Source: CAYNFS01 sp964396685 (GTDB lineage: Bacteria; Patescibacteriota; Doudnabacteria; UBA920; 2-01-FULL-46-14). From it: 64,000 bases of DNA. The first letter of the stretch is position 1; each line of letters starts with the position of its first letter. Below are positions 56,043-64,000 of the stretch, piece after piece. The DNA is taken from assembly GCA_964396685.1 (NCBI GenBank), contig CAYNFS010000003.1, forward strand, positions 1 to 64,000, given 5' to 3'. Below the pieces are notes generated by a model. The model was given only the letters and a program-made list of their open reading frames with translations, did no database searches and was not told where the DNA came from. Position numbers and translations under genes: made by a program.

Positions 56043-59000
56043 ATGATCATCAAAACACACGAACTGCTCAAGATTCCTTCCAGCAAAAGCGCTTCTTTGA
56101 GGCGGAAACGTTTTGGCGGAATCGAAGATATAATGGAGCTCCCGAATCTCATAGAGATTCAGACCCAGTCCTACCGCTGGTTTTTCGAAAAGGGACTTAA
56201 AGAACTTTTTGGAGAAATTAATCCGATCAGGGATTTTACGGGGAAAAACCTGGAGCTTAATTTTGGACAGTACTTTTTGGATAAGCCAAAGTTCAGCGAG
56301 CTTACCGCAAAGGAGCGGAATACAACTTATGAGGCTCCCTTGTATGTGCAGGTCAAGCTTGTAAATAAAGCTAAAAACAAGACTAAGACGCAAGACGTCT
56401 ATCTAGGCGATTTTCCGTTAATGACTAACCGGGGGACTTTTGTGATAAATGGCGTAGAGAGAGTCGTGGTATCGCAGCTTATCAAATCGCCTGGAGTATT
56501 TTTCAGCGCCGTTTATGCGCGGGGTCGGAATTGGTACGGAGCCAAAATTATCCCCAATCGCGGCGCTTGGCTTGAATTCGACACCGATCTGAATGGCGTG
56601 ATTGGAGTAAAGATTGACCGCAAGCGGCGCATTCCTGTGACTGCTCTCCTGCGGGTGTTTGGACTGGCTTCTGATGAAGAGATTCTGGCGACTTTCGCCG
56701 ACATTGATACCAACCCAGACCTCAAATATATACAAAATACCCTGGAGAAAGATTCTGCAAAGAATGCGGACGAAGGGTTCAAAGAGGTTTACAAACGTAT
56801 CCGGCCGGGAGATTTGGCCACAGTCGACAATGCCCGTTCTTTGATTGAAGCAATGTTTTTCAACTTTGACCGGTACGATTTATCGCCAGTAGGTCGCTAT
56901 AAGTTTAATCAACGGCTTAACATTCCCGCCGAGCGCGGTGAGCAGCGAATTCTCACGAAAGATGATTTGATAAAAGCTGTTAGGGAAATTGTGAGACTTA
57001 ACAGTACACAGGAGCCGTCGGATGACATCGATCACCTTGCCAACCGTCGGGTTCGGGCCGTGGGAGAGCTTATTCAGGCCAAGTTCCGCGTGGGGCTGGC
57101 GCGGATGAGCCGAATTGCCAAGGATCGCATGAGCTTGGCAGACTTGGAAACAGTCAGCCCGGCCCAGCTCATTCACGTGCGGCCGATCGTGGCTGTTCTT
57201 CAGGAATTTTTCTCATCTTCGCAACTTTCCCAATTCATGGACCAGACCAACCCTTTGGCAGAGCTTGAGCATAAGAGGCGGCTTTCGGCCATGGGACCGG
57301 GAGGACTCTCCCGTGAGCGCGCCGGATTTGAGGTCAGAGATGTGCACCGCTCGCACTACGGCAGGCTTTGTCCGATTACCACACCGGAAGGTCCAAACAT
57401 CGGCTTGGTAGCGCACCTGGCAACCTATGCGAGACTTAACGAGTTTGGATTCATAGAGACGCCGTACCGCAAAGTGGTCAAAGAAACAGATGACCGCCGG
57501 CGCGCAACAGACGAGATTGTCTACCTTGATGCGTTTGAGGAAAGCCAGTACGTTATTGCTCAGGCCAATACTCGGATTGATAAAGATGGTTATTTTTCAG
57601 AGGAACGAGTGCCGGTGCGAGTGCACGGCGAACCTTCTATCGCCTCAACGTCCAAGATAGACTTTATGGATGTTTCTCCGAAGCAAATCGTATCAGTGAC
57701 AACTTCCCTTATTCCTTTCCTGGAGCATGATGACGCCAACCGCGCCCTTATGGGTTCCAACATGCAGCGGCAAGCAGTACCTTGCATTCGCCCCCAGGCT
57801 CCCATTGTGGGGACCGGCGTCGAAGAGCGGACTGCTTTTGATTCCGGGCAAATCGTGATTTGCGAAGGATCAGGAACTGTACATTCCGTCGGCGGAGAAA
57901 AAATTGTGATTTTGGAAGATGAAGGAACAAAGCGGGAGTATATGCTGAAAAAGTTTTTGCGCTCCAACACCTCAACCAGCATAAACCAGAAACCGATTGT
58001 CAGAAAAGGCGACAGGGTTTTGCGCGGGCAGGCTTTGGCCGACGGGCCTGCCACCGAGTTCGGAGAATTGGCGCTTGGGCAAAATGTTTTGGTCGCCTTT
58101 ATCTCCTGGAGCGGATACAATTATGAGGACGCTGTCATCATATCTTCCAGGCTTTTGCAGGATGACCGTTACAGCTCAATCCACATCGAGGATTTTAAAG
58201 TAGATGTGAGGGACACCAAGTTGGGCCCCGAGATTGTGACCCGCGATATCCCCAATGTTGGTGAGGAAAAACTTAAAGATTTGGACGAGTCTGGCGTTGT
58301 CCGGATTGGCGCGCAGGTCAAGGCCGGCGATATTCTCGTGGGCAAAATTACCCCAAAAGGAGAGACCGATCTTACAGCGGAGGAAAAACTTTTGCGGGTG
58401 ATTTTTGGAGAGAAAGCGCGCGATGTCAAAGATACTTCTTTGACCCTTCCTCATGGAGAGTACGGCAAAGTGGTAAATATCAGGGAATTTTCCCGCGAAA
58501 AAGGCGATAAGCTGCCTTCCGGAGTCATTCGGTCCATACAAGTTTCGGTTGCGGTAGTCAGGAAAATTTCCATGGGCGACAAAATGGCTGGCCGGCACGG
58601 GAATAAGGGAGTAATTTCCAAGATCGTCCCGGTTGAGGATATGCCGTTTATGGCTGACGGGACGCCGGTGGACATTATCTTGAATCCCTTGGGAGTTGCT
58701 TCCCGCATGAATTTGGGACAAATTCTGGAAACCCACTTGGGATTGGCCGCTCATAAATCGGGTTACAAAGCCGCAAGTCCTGTACTAGACGGAGTGCGAG
58801 AAAACCTTATCAGGCAGGAACTTAAGCAGGCTGGGTATCCGGAAGACGGAAAGGTGGCGCTGTACGACGGTCGCAACGGCGCTCCCTTTGAGTCCAAAGT
58901 GACCGTGGGATATATCTATATGATGAAGCTTCATCACTTAGTGGATGACAAGATGCACGCCCGCTCCACCGGGCCTTACTCTTTAATCACGCAGCAGCCT

Positions 59001-59363
59001 TTGGGTGGCAAGGCGCAGTTCGGCGGGCAACGTTTCGGCGAAATGGAAGTCTGGGCCTTGGAAGGCTATGGCGCGGCTCATACCTTGCAAGAGATGCTGA
59101 CCATCAAATCCGACGATGTCGTAGGCAGAAGCAAAACTTACGAATCTATTGTGAAGGGCGAGCCTATTAAAACGCCCAATGTGCCGGAATCCTTCCGGGT
59201 CTTAGTCAAAGAGCTTGAGTCTTTGTGCTTGGACGTATCTCTGGTTGGCGAAGAAGAAAAAGAACGAGATCAAGAAGGCGAAATCGGCGAGTTAACCACT
59301 CCCGAGCAGGAGGCACCAAAACAATATCCAGAAGAAAAAGCTAAAGAAAAAGCCCGAGCTTAA
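56043..59363 (+). CDS. rpoB: RNA polymerase beta subunit
   Basis: This 1106-aa protein contains the standard beta landmarks. The rifampicin region has [31 protein letters not shown], followed by [58 protein letters not shown] and the C-terminal [20 protein letters not shown]. Start at the ATG at 56043 ([14 protein letters not shown]); an upstream TTG is less likely. An acidic tail ends the protein. Cotranscribed with rpoC. Confidence 0.97.
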   Translation: MIIKTHELLKIPSSKSASLRRKRFGGIEDIMELPNLIEIQTQSYRWFFEKGLKELFGEINPIRDFTGKNLELNFGQYFLDKPKFSELTAKERNTTYEAPLYVQVKLVNKAKNKTKTQDVYLGDFPLMTNRGTFVINGVERVVVSQLIKSPGVFFSAVYARGRNWYGAKIIPNRGAWLEFDTDLNGVIGVKIDRKRRIPVTALLRVFGLASDEEILATFADIDTNPDLKYIQNTLEKDSAKNADEGFKEVYKRIRPGDLATVDNARSLIEAMFFNFDRYDLSPVGRYKFNQRLNIPAERGEQRILTKDDLIKAVREIVRLNSTQEPSDDIDHLANRRVRAVGELIQAKFRVGLARMSRIAKDRMSLADLETVSPAQLIHVRPIVAVLQEFFSSSQLSQFMDQTNPLAELEHKRRLSAMGPGGLSRERAGFEVRDVHRSHYGRLCPITTPEGPNIGLVAHLATYARLNEFGFIETPYRKVVKETDDRRRATDEIVYLDAFEESQYVIAQANTRIDKDGYFSEERVPVRVHGEPSIASTSKIDFMDVSPKQIVSVTTSLIPFLEHDDANRALMGSNMQRQAVPCIRPQAPIVGTGVEERTAFDSGQIVICEGSGTVHSVGGEKIVILEDEGTKREYMLKKFLRSNTSTSINQKPIVRKGDRVLRGQALADGPATEFGELALGQNVLVAFISWSGYNYEDAVIISSRLLQDDRYSSIHIEDFKVDVRDTKLGPEIVTRDIPNVGEEKLKDLDESGVVRIGAQVKAGDILVGKITPKGETDLTAEEKLLRVIFGEKARDVKDTSLTLPHGEYGKVVNIREFSREKGDKLPSGVIRSIQVSVAVVRKISMGDKMAGRHGNKGVISKIVPVEDMPFMADGTPVDIILNPLGVASRMNLGQILETHLGLAAHKSGYKAASPVLDGVRENLIRQELKQAGYPEDGKVALYDGRNGAPFESKVTVGYIYMMKLHHLVDDKMHARSTGPYSLITQQPLGGKAQFGGQRFGEMEVWALEGYGAAHTLQEMLTIKSDDVVGRSKTYESIVKGEPIKTPNVPESFRVLVKELESLCLDVSLVGEEEKERDQEGEIGELTTPEQEAPKQYPEEKAKEKARA

Positions 59364-59382
59364 TTACTAACTTTGCTTTTCA

Positions 59383-62300
59383 ATGTTTCAGAAGACTTCT
59401 GAATTTAAGGCTGTACAATTAAAGCTTGCTTCCGCCGAGCAGGTTTTAGAGTGGTCTTATGGAGAGGTAACCAAACCGGAGACTATTAATTACCGAACGC
59501 AGCGCCCCGAAAAAGACGGGTTATTTGACGAAAAGATTTTTGGGCCCGTCAAAGACTGGGAGTGCTACTGCGGCAAGTACAAACGGATTCGTTACAAAGG
59601 GATAATTTGCGACAAGTGCGGAGTCGAGGTAACACGCGCCCAAGTGCGGCGCGAGCGGATGGGGCATATCAAACTTGCAGTGCCCGTTGCTCATATCTGG
59701 TTTTTGCGGGGAGTGCCTTCCCGTTTGGGGTTAATTTTGAATTTATCAGTCCAAGAGCTGGAAAAAGTGGTCTATTTTGCCGCCTACATCATTACCCAAG
59801 TCAAAGAAGATTTGGTAGCTGAAACCTTGGCCCAGATTGAAAAGGAATACAAGATCAAACATCGAGAGATTGAAACCCGCCATGAGAAATTGCGCGCCAA
59901 AGCCAAAGAGGATGCCGCCAGACTCGCGGAAAATATGCAGCACGAGCTTGCGGGCCTAGACAAGATTCGCGAGCTTGCGCGCACAGAGCTTCGCTCACTC
60001 AAGAAAATGCAGGTGATTTCAGAGCTCGAATACCGCGATTTGTCTCTTAAATATGGCCCCGTATTCAAAGCGGGCATTGGCGCCGAAGCCGTTTATCAGC
60101 TGGTTAAAGAAATTGATCTGGAAAAATTAATCGTTGAGCTCGAACAGGAGCTCAAAACCGCCGAAGGAGCAGTAAGGCGCAAACTCATCAAACGGTTAAA
60201 GCTTGCCAAGTCTCTCCTCAAAGGGGGGATGCGGCCGGAATGGATGCTGATTTTTGCACTGCCGGTCATCCCGCCGGACTTGCGCCCGATGGTGCAATTG
60301 GATGGGGGACGGTTTGCCGCCTCCGACCTTAATGATTTATACCGGCGGGTGATTAATCGCAATAACCGTCTCAAGAGGCTTCTGGAGATCAACGCTCCAG
60401 AAGTTATCACCCGAAACGAGAAGCGCATGTTGCAGGAAGCGGTTGATGCCTTGATTGACAATTCCATTCGGCACGGCAAAGAAGTAACGGCTTCCACCGG
60501 CCAGCGCCGGAAGCTCCGTTCGCTTGCCGACATGCTTAAAGGCAAACAGGGGAGGTTTCGGCAGAATTTGCTCGGCAAACGGGTTGACTACTCCGGCCGG
60601 TCGGTAATCGTGGTCGGTCCGGAACTTAAACTTCACCAGTGCGGTTTGCCAAAGCGCATGGCCTTGGAGCTTTTTAAGCCATTTGTGATTTCGAAATTAA
60701 TTTCCCGCGAGTTTGCGCACAATGTGCGTTCGGCAAACAGACTCATTGAACAGGAGCGCGCTGAGGTTTATGACATTTTGGAAGAGGTTACCCGCGACCA
60801 CTTTGTGCTTTTGAACAGAGCGCCGACGTTGCACCGCCTAGGCTTTCAGGCTTTTCAACCCGTACTCATTGAGGGCAAAGCGATTCAGATTCATCCCATG
60901 GTTTGCCAGGCCTTTAATGCGGATTTCGACGGAGATCAGATGGCGGTACACGTGCCGCTCACCTCGCAAGCCCAATATGAAGCCAAAGAGATGATGGTAT
61001 CTTCGCACAATCTTTTGAAGCCCGCTTCTGGAGAGCCGATCATGACCCCGGACAAAGACGTCGTGCTCGGCTGCTACTACATTACCCAAATGCAGGATGG
61101 ACAAAAGGGCGAAGGCAAGATATTCAGCAGTTTCAGGGAAGCAATTTTGGCCTATCAGTCAGAACATTTATCGGTAAGGGCAAAAATTAAAGTCCGAGAT
61201 GACGGGGAGAAGAAACTTATTGAGACCTGCGTGGGGCGGATTTTATTTAACGAGCTCCTGCCGGAGGATCTGCGATTTATCAACGAAGTGATGGAAAAGA
61301 AGCGCTTGCGGCAGGTTTTGCGGGCCTGCTATCGGCAGTATGGCAACGAACGCACCGCGCTTCTCATTGACGATATAAAAAATATCGGATTTGGGCATCT
61401 GACGAGCTCGGGATTATCATGGGGGATGGATGACCTGCGCGTTCCCGAAATCAAGCTCAAACTTTTGCAGGAAGCCGACTTGGAAGTCCAAAAAACTTAT
61501 GAACAATATCAAGAGGGACTTTTGACCGAGTCAGAGCGATACAACCGGGTGGTGGAAATTTGGGCGGAAGTAAGAGACAAGGTCACTGACGCGGTAACCA
61601 AATCTCTGGATCCCCACGGGCCTGTCTATTCCATGGTGATTTCAGGTGCCCGCGGCTCGCTCTCTCAAGTGTCCCAGATGACCGGGATGAAAGGCTTGGT
61701 TGTGAATCCGGCAGGCGATGTTATTGAGCTGCCGGTGCGGGACAGTTTCAAAGAAGGATTGAGCATTTTGGAATATTTTATTTCCACTCACGGCTCGCGC
61801 AAAGGGATGAGCGACACGGCGTTGCGCACCGCTGACGCGGGATATTTGACGCGACGGCTGGTGGATGTGGCGCAGGACGTGGTGATCAATGCCGAGGATT
61901 GCGGAACCAAGGATGGAATTGTGATCGCGAGACGGTACAGCGAGGAAATGAACAAATCTTTGGGCGAGCGTTTATTCGGGCGAGTGCCCGCCCAAGATGT
62001 GCTCGATCCCAAAACCAGAAAGGTTTTGGTAAGGCGCGGGCAAGTTGTGGATGACGGCCTGGCCGAGGTTTTAGAAAAAAGCGGGGTGGGAGAAGTGGCG
62101 GTTCGTTCCGTATTGCATTGCAAACTTAAGCGCGGCATCTGTGCTGCTTGTTACGGGTTTGATTTGGGGTATAACGAAATGGTGAAATTGGGTGCGGCTG
62201 TGGGGATCGTTGCGGCTCAAGCCATCGGCGAACCGGGAACGCAGCTTACCATGCGCACTTTTCACACGGGGGGCGTAGCCGGCTTGGACATCACTCAAGG

Positions 62301-63234
62301 GTTGCCCCGCGTTGAGGAGCTGTTCGAAGCCCGGGATCCAAAGGGGCAGGCAGTACTTGCGGAAATCGACGGCATAGTCTATATTTCGCGGCCTTCTTCA
62401 AAGGAGACGGTCTTGCGTATTGAGACACAGGATATTCAAAAAGACGAATATCTGCTTCCGGCTGGCCGGCCTGCCACCATCACCGATGGCGAGAAGGTCA
62501 AAAAGGGAGACCCGATTTTGATTGATGAGAGAGGCCAGAGCGTCAAAGCGAAGAATTCGGGAATTGTAAAGCTTGAAGCGATGTCAGATGGCCAAAAAAA
62601 GGTCGTGGTGATAAGGGAGGCGGAAAATTTTAGAGAATACACGGTGCCGGCAGGCATACGCGTGGTAGTCAAAGATGGTGATTTGGTGACAAAAGGCCAG
62701 CAACTGACTGAAGGCAACTTTAATCTTCATCAGCTTATGGCGCTTAAGTCTGTGGAAGAATGCCAAAATTACATTATTAAAGAAGTGCAGGCCATTTATT
62801 CCTCGCAAGGGCAGAATATCTCGGACAAGCATATCGAAATTATCGTCCGCCAGATGTTTGGCAAATTGCGCGTTGTTGATCCGGGCGATTCTGAATTTTT
62901 GGTCGGCGACGTGGCGGACCGACTCCGATTAGACGAAGTCAACAAAAAGCTGGGTAAAAAAGGGGAAAGGAAAGTTCAGGCCGAACAGTTGCTTTTGGGG
63001 ATTACAAAAGCCGCGCTTAATACCGAATCATTTCTGGCGGCGGCTTCTTTTCAGGAGACGACAAGGGTGCTGATTGAGGCTGCGGTGACCGCAAAGAGCG
63101 ATTATTTGCGCGGACTTAAGGAAAACGTGATTATCGGCAAACTCATTCCCGCCGGCACCGGTTTTAGCAAAGAGCGATTGCTTCAAAGCGAAGGTGAAAT
63201 CGCCGCGAGCGAGCTTGTGACCGGCGAAGAATAA
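59383..63234 (+). CDS. rpoC: RNA polymerase beta' subunit
   Basis: This 1283-aa protein has the N-terminal zinc site (CYCGKYKRIRYKGIICDKCG), the catalytic NADFDGDQMAVH with its three Asp, the GLVVNPAGDVIELP bridge-helix region, the second zinc site (CKLKRGICAACYG) and IGEPGTQLTMRTFHTGG. It is 19 bases after rpoB. Confidence 0.97.
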   Translation: MFQKTSEFKAVQLKLASAEQVLEWSYGEVTKPETINYRTQRPEKDGLFDEKIFGPVKDWECYCGKYKRIRYKGIICDKCGVEVTRAQVRRERMGHIKLAVPVAHIWFLRGVPSRLGLILNLSVQELEKVVYFAAYIITQVKEDLVAETLAQIEKEYKIKHREIETRHEKLRAKAKEDAARLAENMQHELAGLDKIRELARTELRSLKKMQVISELEYRDLSLKYGPVFKAGIGAEAVYQLVKEIDLEKLIVELEQELKTAEGAVRRKLIKRLKLAKSLLKGGMRPEWMLIFALPVIPPDLRPMVQLDGGRFAASDLNDLYRRVINRNNRLKRLLEINAPEVITRNEKRMLQEAVDALIDNSIRHGKEVTASTGQRRKLRSLADMLKGKQGRFRQNLLGKRVDYSGRSVIVVGPELKLHQCGLPKRMALELFKPFVISKLISREFAHNVRSANRLIEQERAEVYDILEEVTRDHFVLLNRAPTLHRLGFQAFQPVLIEGKAIQIHPMVCQAFNADFDGDQMAVHVPLTSQAQYEAKEMMVSSHNLLKPASGEPIMTPDKDVVLGCYYITQMQDGQKGEGKIFSSFREAILAYQSEHLSVRAKIKVRDDGEKKLIETCVGRILFNELLPEDLRFINEVMEKKRLRQVLRACYRQYGNERTALLIDDIKNIGFGHLTSSGLSWGMDDLRVPEIKLKLLQEADLEVQKTYEQYQEGLLTESERYNRVVEIWAEVRDKVTDAVTKSLDPHGPVYSMVISGARGSLSQVSQMTGMKGLVVNPAGDVIELPVRDSFKEGLSILEYFISTHGSRKGMSDTALRTADAGYLTRRLVDVAQDVVINAEDCGTKDGIVIARRYSEEMNKSLGERLFGRVPAQDVLDPKTRKVLVRRGQVVDDGLAEVLEKSGVGEVAVRSVLHCKLKRGICAACYGFDLGYNEMVKLGAAVGIVAAQAIGEPGTQLTMRTFHTGGVAGLDITQGLPRVEELFEARDPKGQAVLAEIDGIVYISRPSSKETVLRIETQDIQKDEYLLPAGRPATITDGEKVKKGDPILIDERGQSVKAKNSGIVKLEAMSDGQKKVVVIREAENFREYTVPAGIRVVVKDGDLVTKGQQLTEGNFNLHQLMALKSVEECQNYIIKEVQAIYSSQGQNISDKHIEIIVRQMFGKLRVVDPGDSEFLVGDVADRLRLDEVNKKLGKKGERKVQAEQLLLGITKAALNTESFLAAASFQETTRVLIEAAVTAKSDYLRGLKENVIIGKLIPAGTGFSKERLLQSEGEIAASELVTGEE

Positions 63235-63243
63235 AAAGGGTGT

Positions 63244-64000
63244 TTATTTTAACGATCTGATTTTGCCTGCAAGCTTTTCAGCGCGCAGTTTGGTTGTTTG
63301 GTAATCAGTTTTTAGTTTTTCCACGACCTCGGCAGGCGCTTTTTTGAGAAAATCTTTTTTTTCAAGCTGGGCAGAGAGTCGTTCAATTAGCCCGCTTGTT
63401 TCCTTGAGCTCTTTTTCGGTAAGAGCTTTTTCTTTCTTGGGATCAAAATCGGGAATGACGAGATAAACTTTTGTATCTTGCCAAATGAAATAGGGCATTT
63501 TCTTGTCTGACGGCATGGAAGCAAAATTGATTTTCACGCGGGCAAGTTTTTCGATAACGGCTGCTTGGTCTTGAATCCAGGAGAGATTTTTGGAAAGTTC
63601 CAGATAGCAGGCGTAAATTTGGGCCGGATCCTGGCGGTATTCCGAGCGCAGGTTGCGCAAGCCCGTGATCAGGGATTGGAGTTTGGGAAAGCCAGCTTGT
63701 AGTTTGTAGTTTGCAGTTTGCAGTTTTGGGGGAAGGGGATATTCCTGAATCATTAAAAAGTCATCTGAAATTTGCAACCAGATATGCTCTGTCACAAACG
63801 GGATAAAAGGGTGCCAGAGTTTAAGCAATGTTTGCAAGATGTGTTGAAGGATTGCCCGAGTGGCGGTTGGGTCCCCGCCTCCGCGGGGATGCCGATTAAG
63901 CGCCATTTTTGATATTTCCAGATACCAGTCTGCGAGTTCGTGCCAGGTGAATTCGTAGAGGTTCTCCACGCTTTGCGAAAATTCGTATTTTTCCATGTTA
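63244..64000 (-). CDS. valS: Valyl-tRNA synthetase, C-terminal part (cut by the window edge)
   Basis: The frame runs off the right end of the window. The visible 252 residues carry the anticodon-binding domain (FTWHELADWYLEISKMALN, LLKLWHPFIPFVTEHIW) and the C-terminal coiled coil (PAEVVEKLKTDYQTTKLRAEKL) typical of ValRS. Two family-foreign stretches are encoded by repeats: RHPRGGGDPTA (63866-63898) and KLQTANYKLQAGFPK (63690-63730). LeuRS and IleRS lack the coiled coil, which supports ValRS. Confidence 0.85.
   Translation of the reverse strand, partial: NMEKYEFSQSVENLYEFTWHELADWYLEISKMALNRHPRGGGDPTATRAILQHILQTLLKLWHPFIPFVTEHIWLQISDDFLMIQEYPLPPKLQTANYKLQAGFPKLQSLITGLRNLRSEYRQDPAQIYACYLELSKNLSWIQDQAAVIEKLARVKINFASMPSDKKMPYFIWQDTKVYLVIPDFDPKKEKALTEKELKETSGLIERLSAQLEKKDFLKKAPAEVVEKLKTDYQTTKLRAEKLAGKIRSLK
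63868..63893. repeat. CCCCGC/GCGGGG palindrome inside valS
   Basis: gtccccgcctccgcggggat is read in frame in the anticodon-binding domain. It belongs to the same kind of translated palindromes as 17916-17976. Confidence 0.65.

Noticed and set aside
1..64000. CRISPR array, cas genes, prophage, integrase or complete IS transposase
   Set aside because: No regular repeat-spacer pattern and no matching protein motifs were seen on either strand.
1..64000. rRNA genes, tmRNA, RNase P RNA or SRP RNA
   Set aside because: No gap is long enough and similar enough to these RNAs; only two tRNAs could be supported.

Overview
The window looks like chromosome from a Candidate Phyla Radiation (Patescibacteria) bacterium. 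The signs are compact core genes (short YidC, 160-aa RuvC, rpmH-rnpA-yidD-yidC-jag next to dnaA-dnaN-recF), many one-helix surface proteins without close families, VanW, CAP and PQQ-type secreted proteins, a lone PilB-type ATPase, sugar-phosphate enzymes with little biosynthesis, and very many short palindromic repeats, several of them inside reading frames. Base composition is moderate and TGA is used as a stop in many clear genes (code 11). The sub-lineage cannot be set from the window alone.

Layout. 0-8.4 kb: partial tRNA-Cys, rpsA (S1), a TrpR-family repressor with an operator palindrome and a coupled TGA-interrupted frame, an MBL hydrolase, gyrA, a tRNA with anticodon TAT, then yjbQ, yebC and ruvC. 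8.4-14.4 kb: an accessory stretch with a HydG/ThiH-like radical SAM enzyme divergent from a TrmB regulator, tyrS, a DUF4143 ATPase and a prephenate dehydrogenase-like gene with small coupled ORFs. 14.8-19.1 kb: class A PBP and an O-antigen-ligase-like protein. 19.2-25.4 kb: the replication-origin block. 25.4-30.1 kb: an overlapping minus-strand operon ruvB, two membrane proteins, nucleotidyltransferase, flippase, glycosyltransferase. 30.2-33.8 kb: an accessory island (orphan hisG, hicBA, a second TrmB regulator, two orphan ORFs) stitched together by a repeated terminator module and closed by a MITE-like element. 33.8-41.9 kb: pepA, vanW, tsaE, DHH, pilB and exported proteins. 42-46.6 kb: MetG-like tRNA-binding protein, transketolase, GlpX and an aldolase-like protein. 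46.6-52.7 kb: a second accessory region (methyltransferase, a duplicated transaldolase start, a second hicBA, transaldolase, four-helix-bundle protein, a 340-aa orphan, a wrecked reverse transcriptase carrying a second MITE copy). 52.7-64 kb: PGI/PMI-like isomerase, sugar dehydrogenase, CBS protein, rpoB, rpoC and the 3' part of valS.

How it fits together. Transketolase, transaldolase, GlpX, the aldolase-like protein and the SIS isomerase form a non-oxidative pentose-phosphate/gluconeogenic set in about 11 kb. The flippase, glycosyltransferase, nucleotidyltransferase, O-antigen-ligase-like protein and PBP point to a glycosylated cell surface.

The most unusual signals are two hicBA toxin-antitoxin modules, each lying between two copies of host-gene-end sequence. 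One lies between copies of the transaldolase start, and the other between copies of a repeat that contains the hisG stop. Others are a repeated terminator in which unrelated genes end in different frames, a two-copy MITE family that broke a DGR-type reverse transcriptase, and a set of palindromes used in frame inside transketolase, transaldolase, valS and the O-antigen-ligase-like gene.
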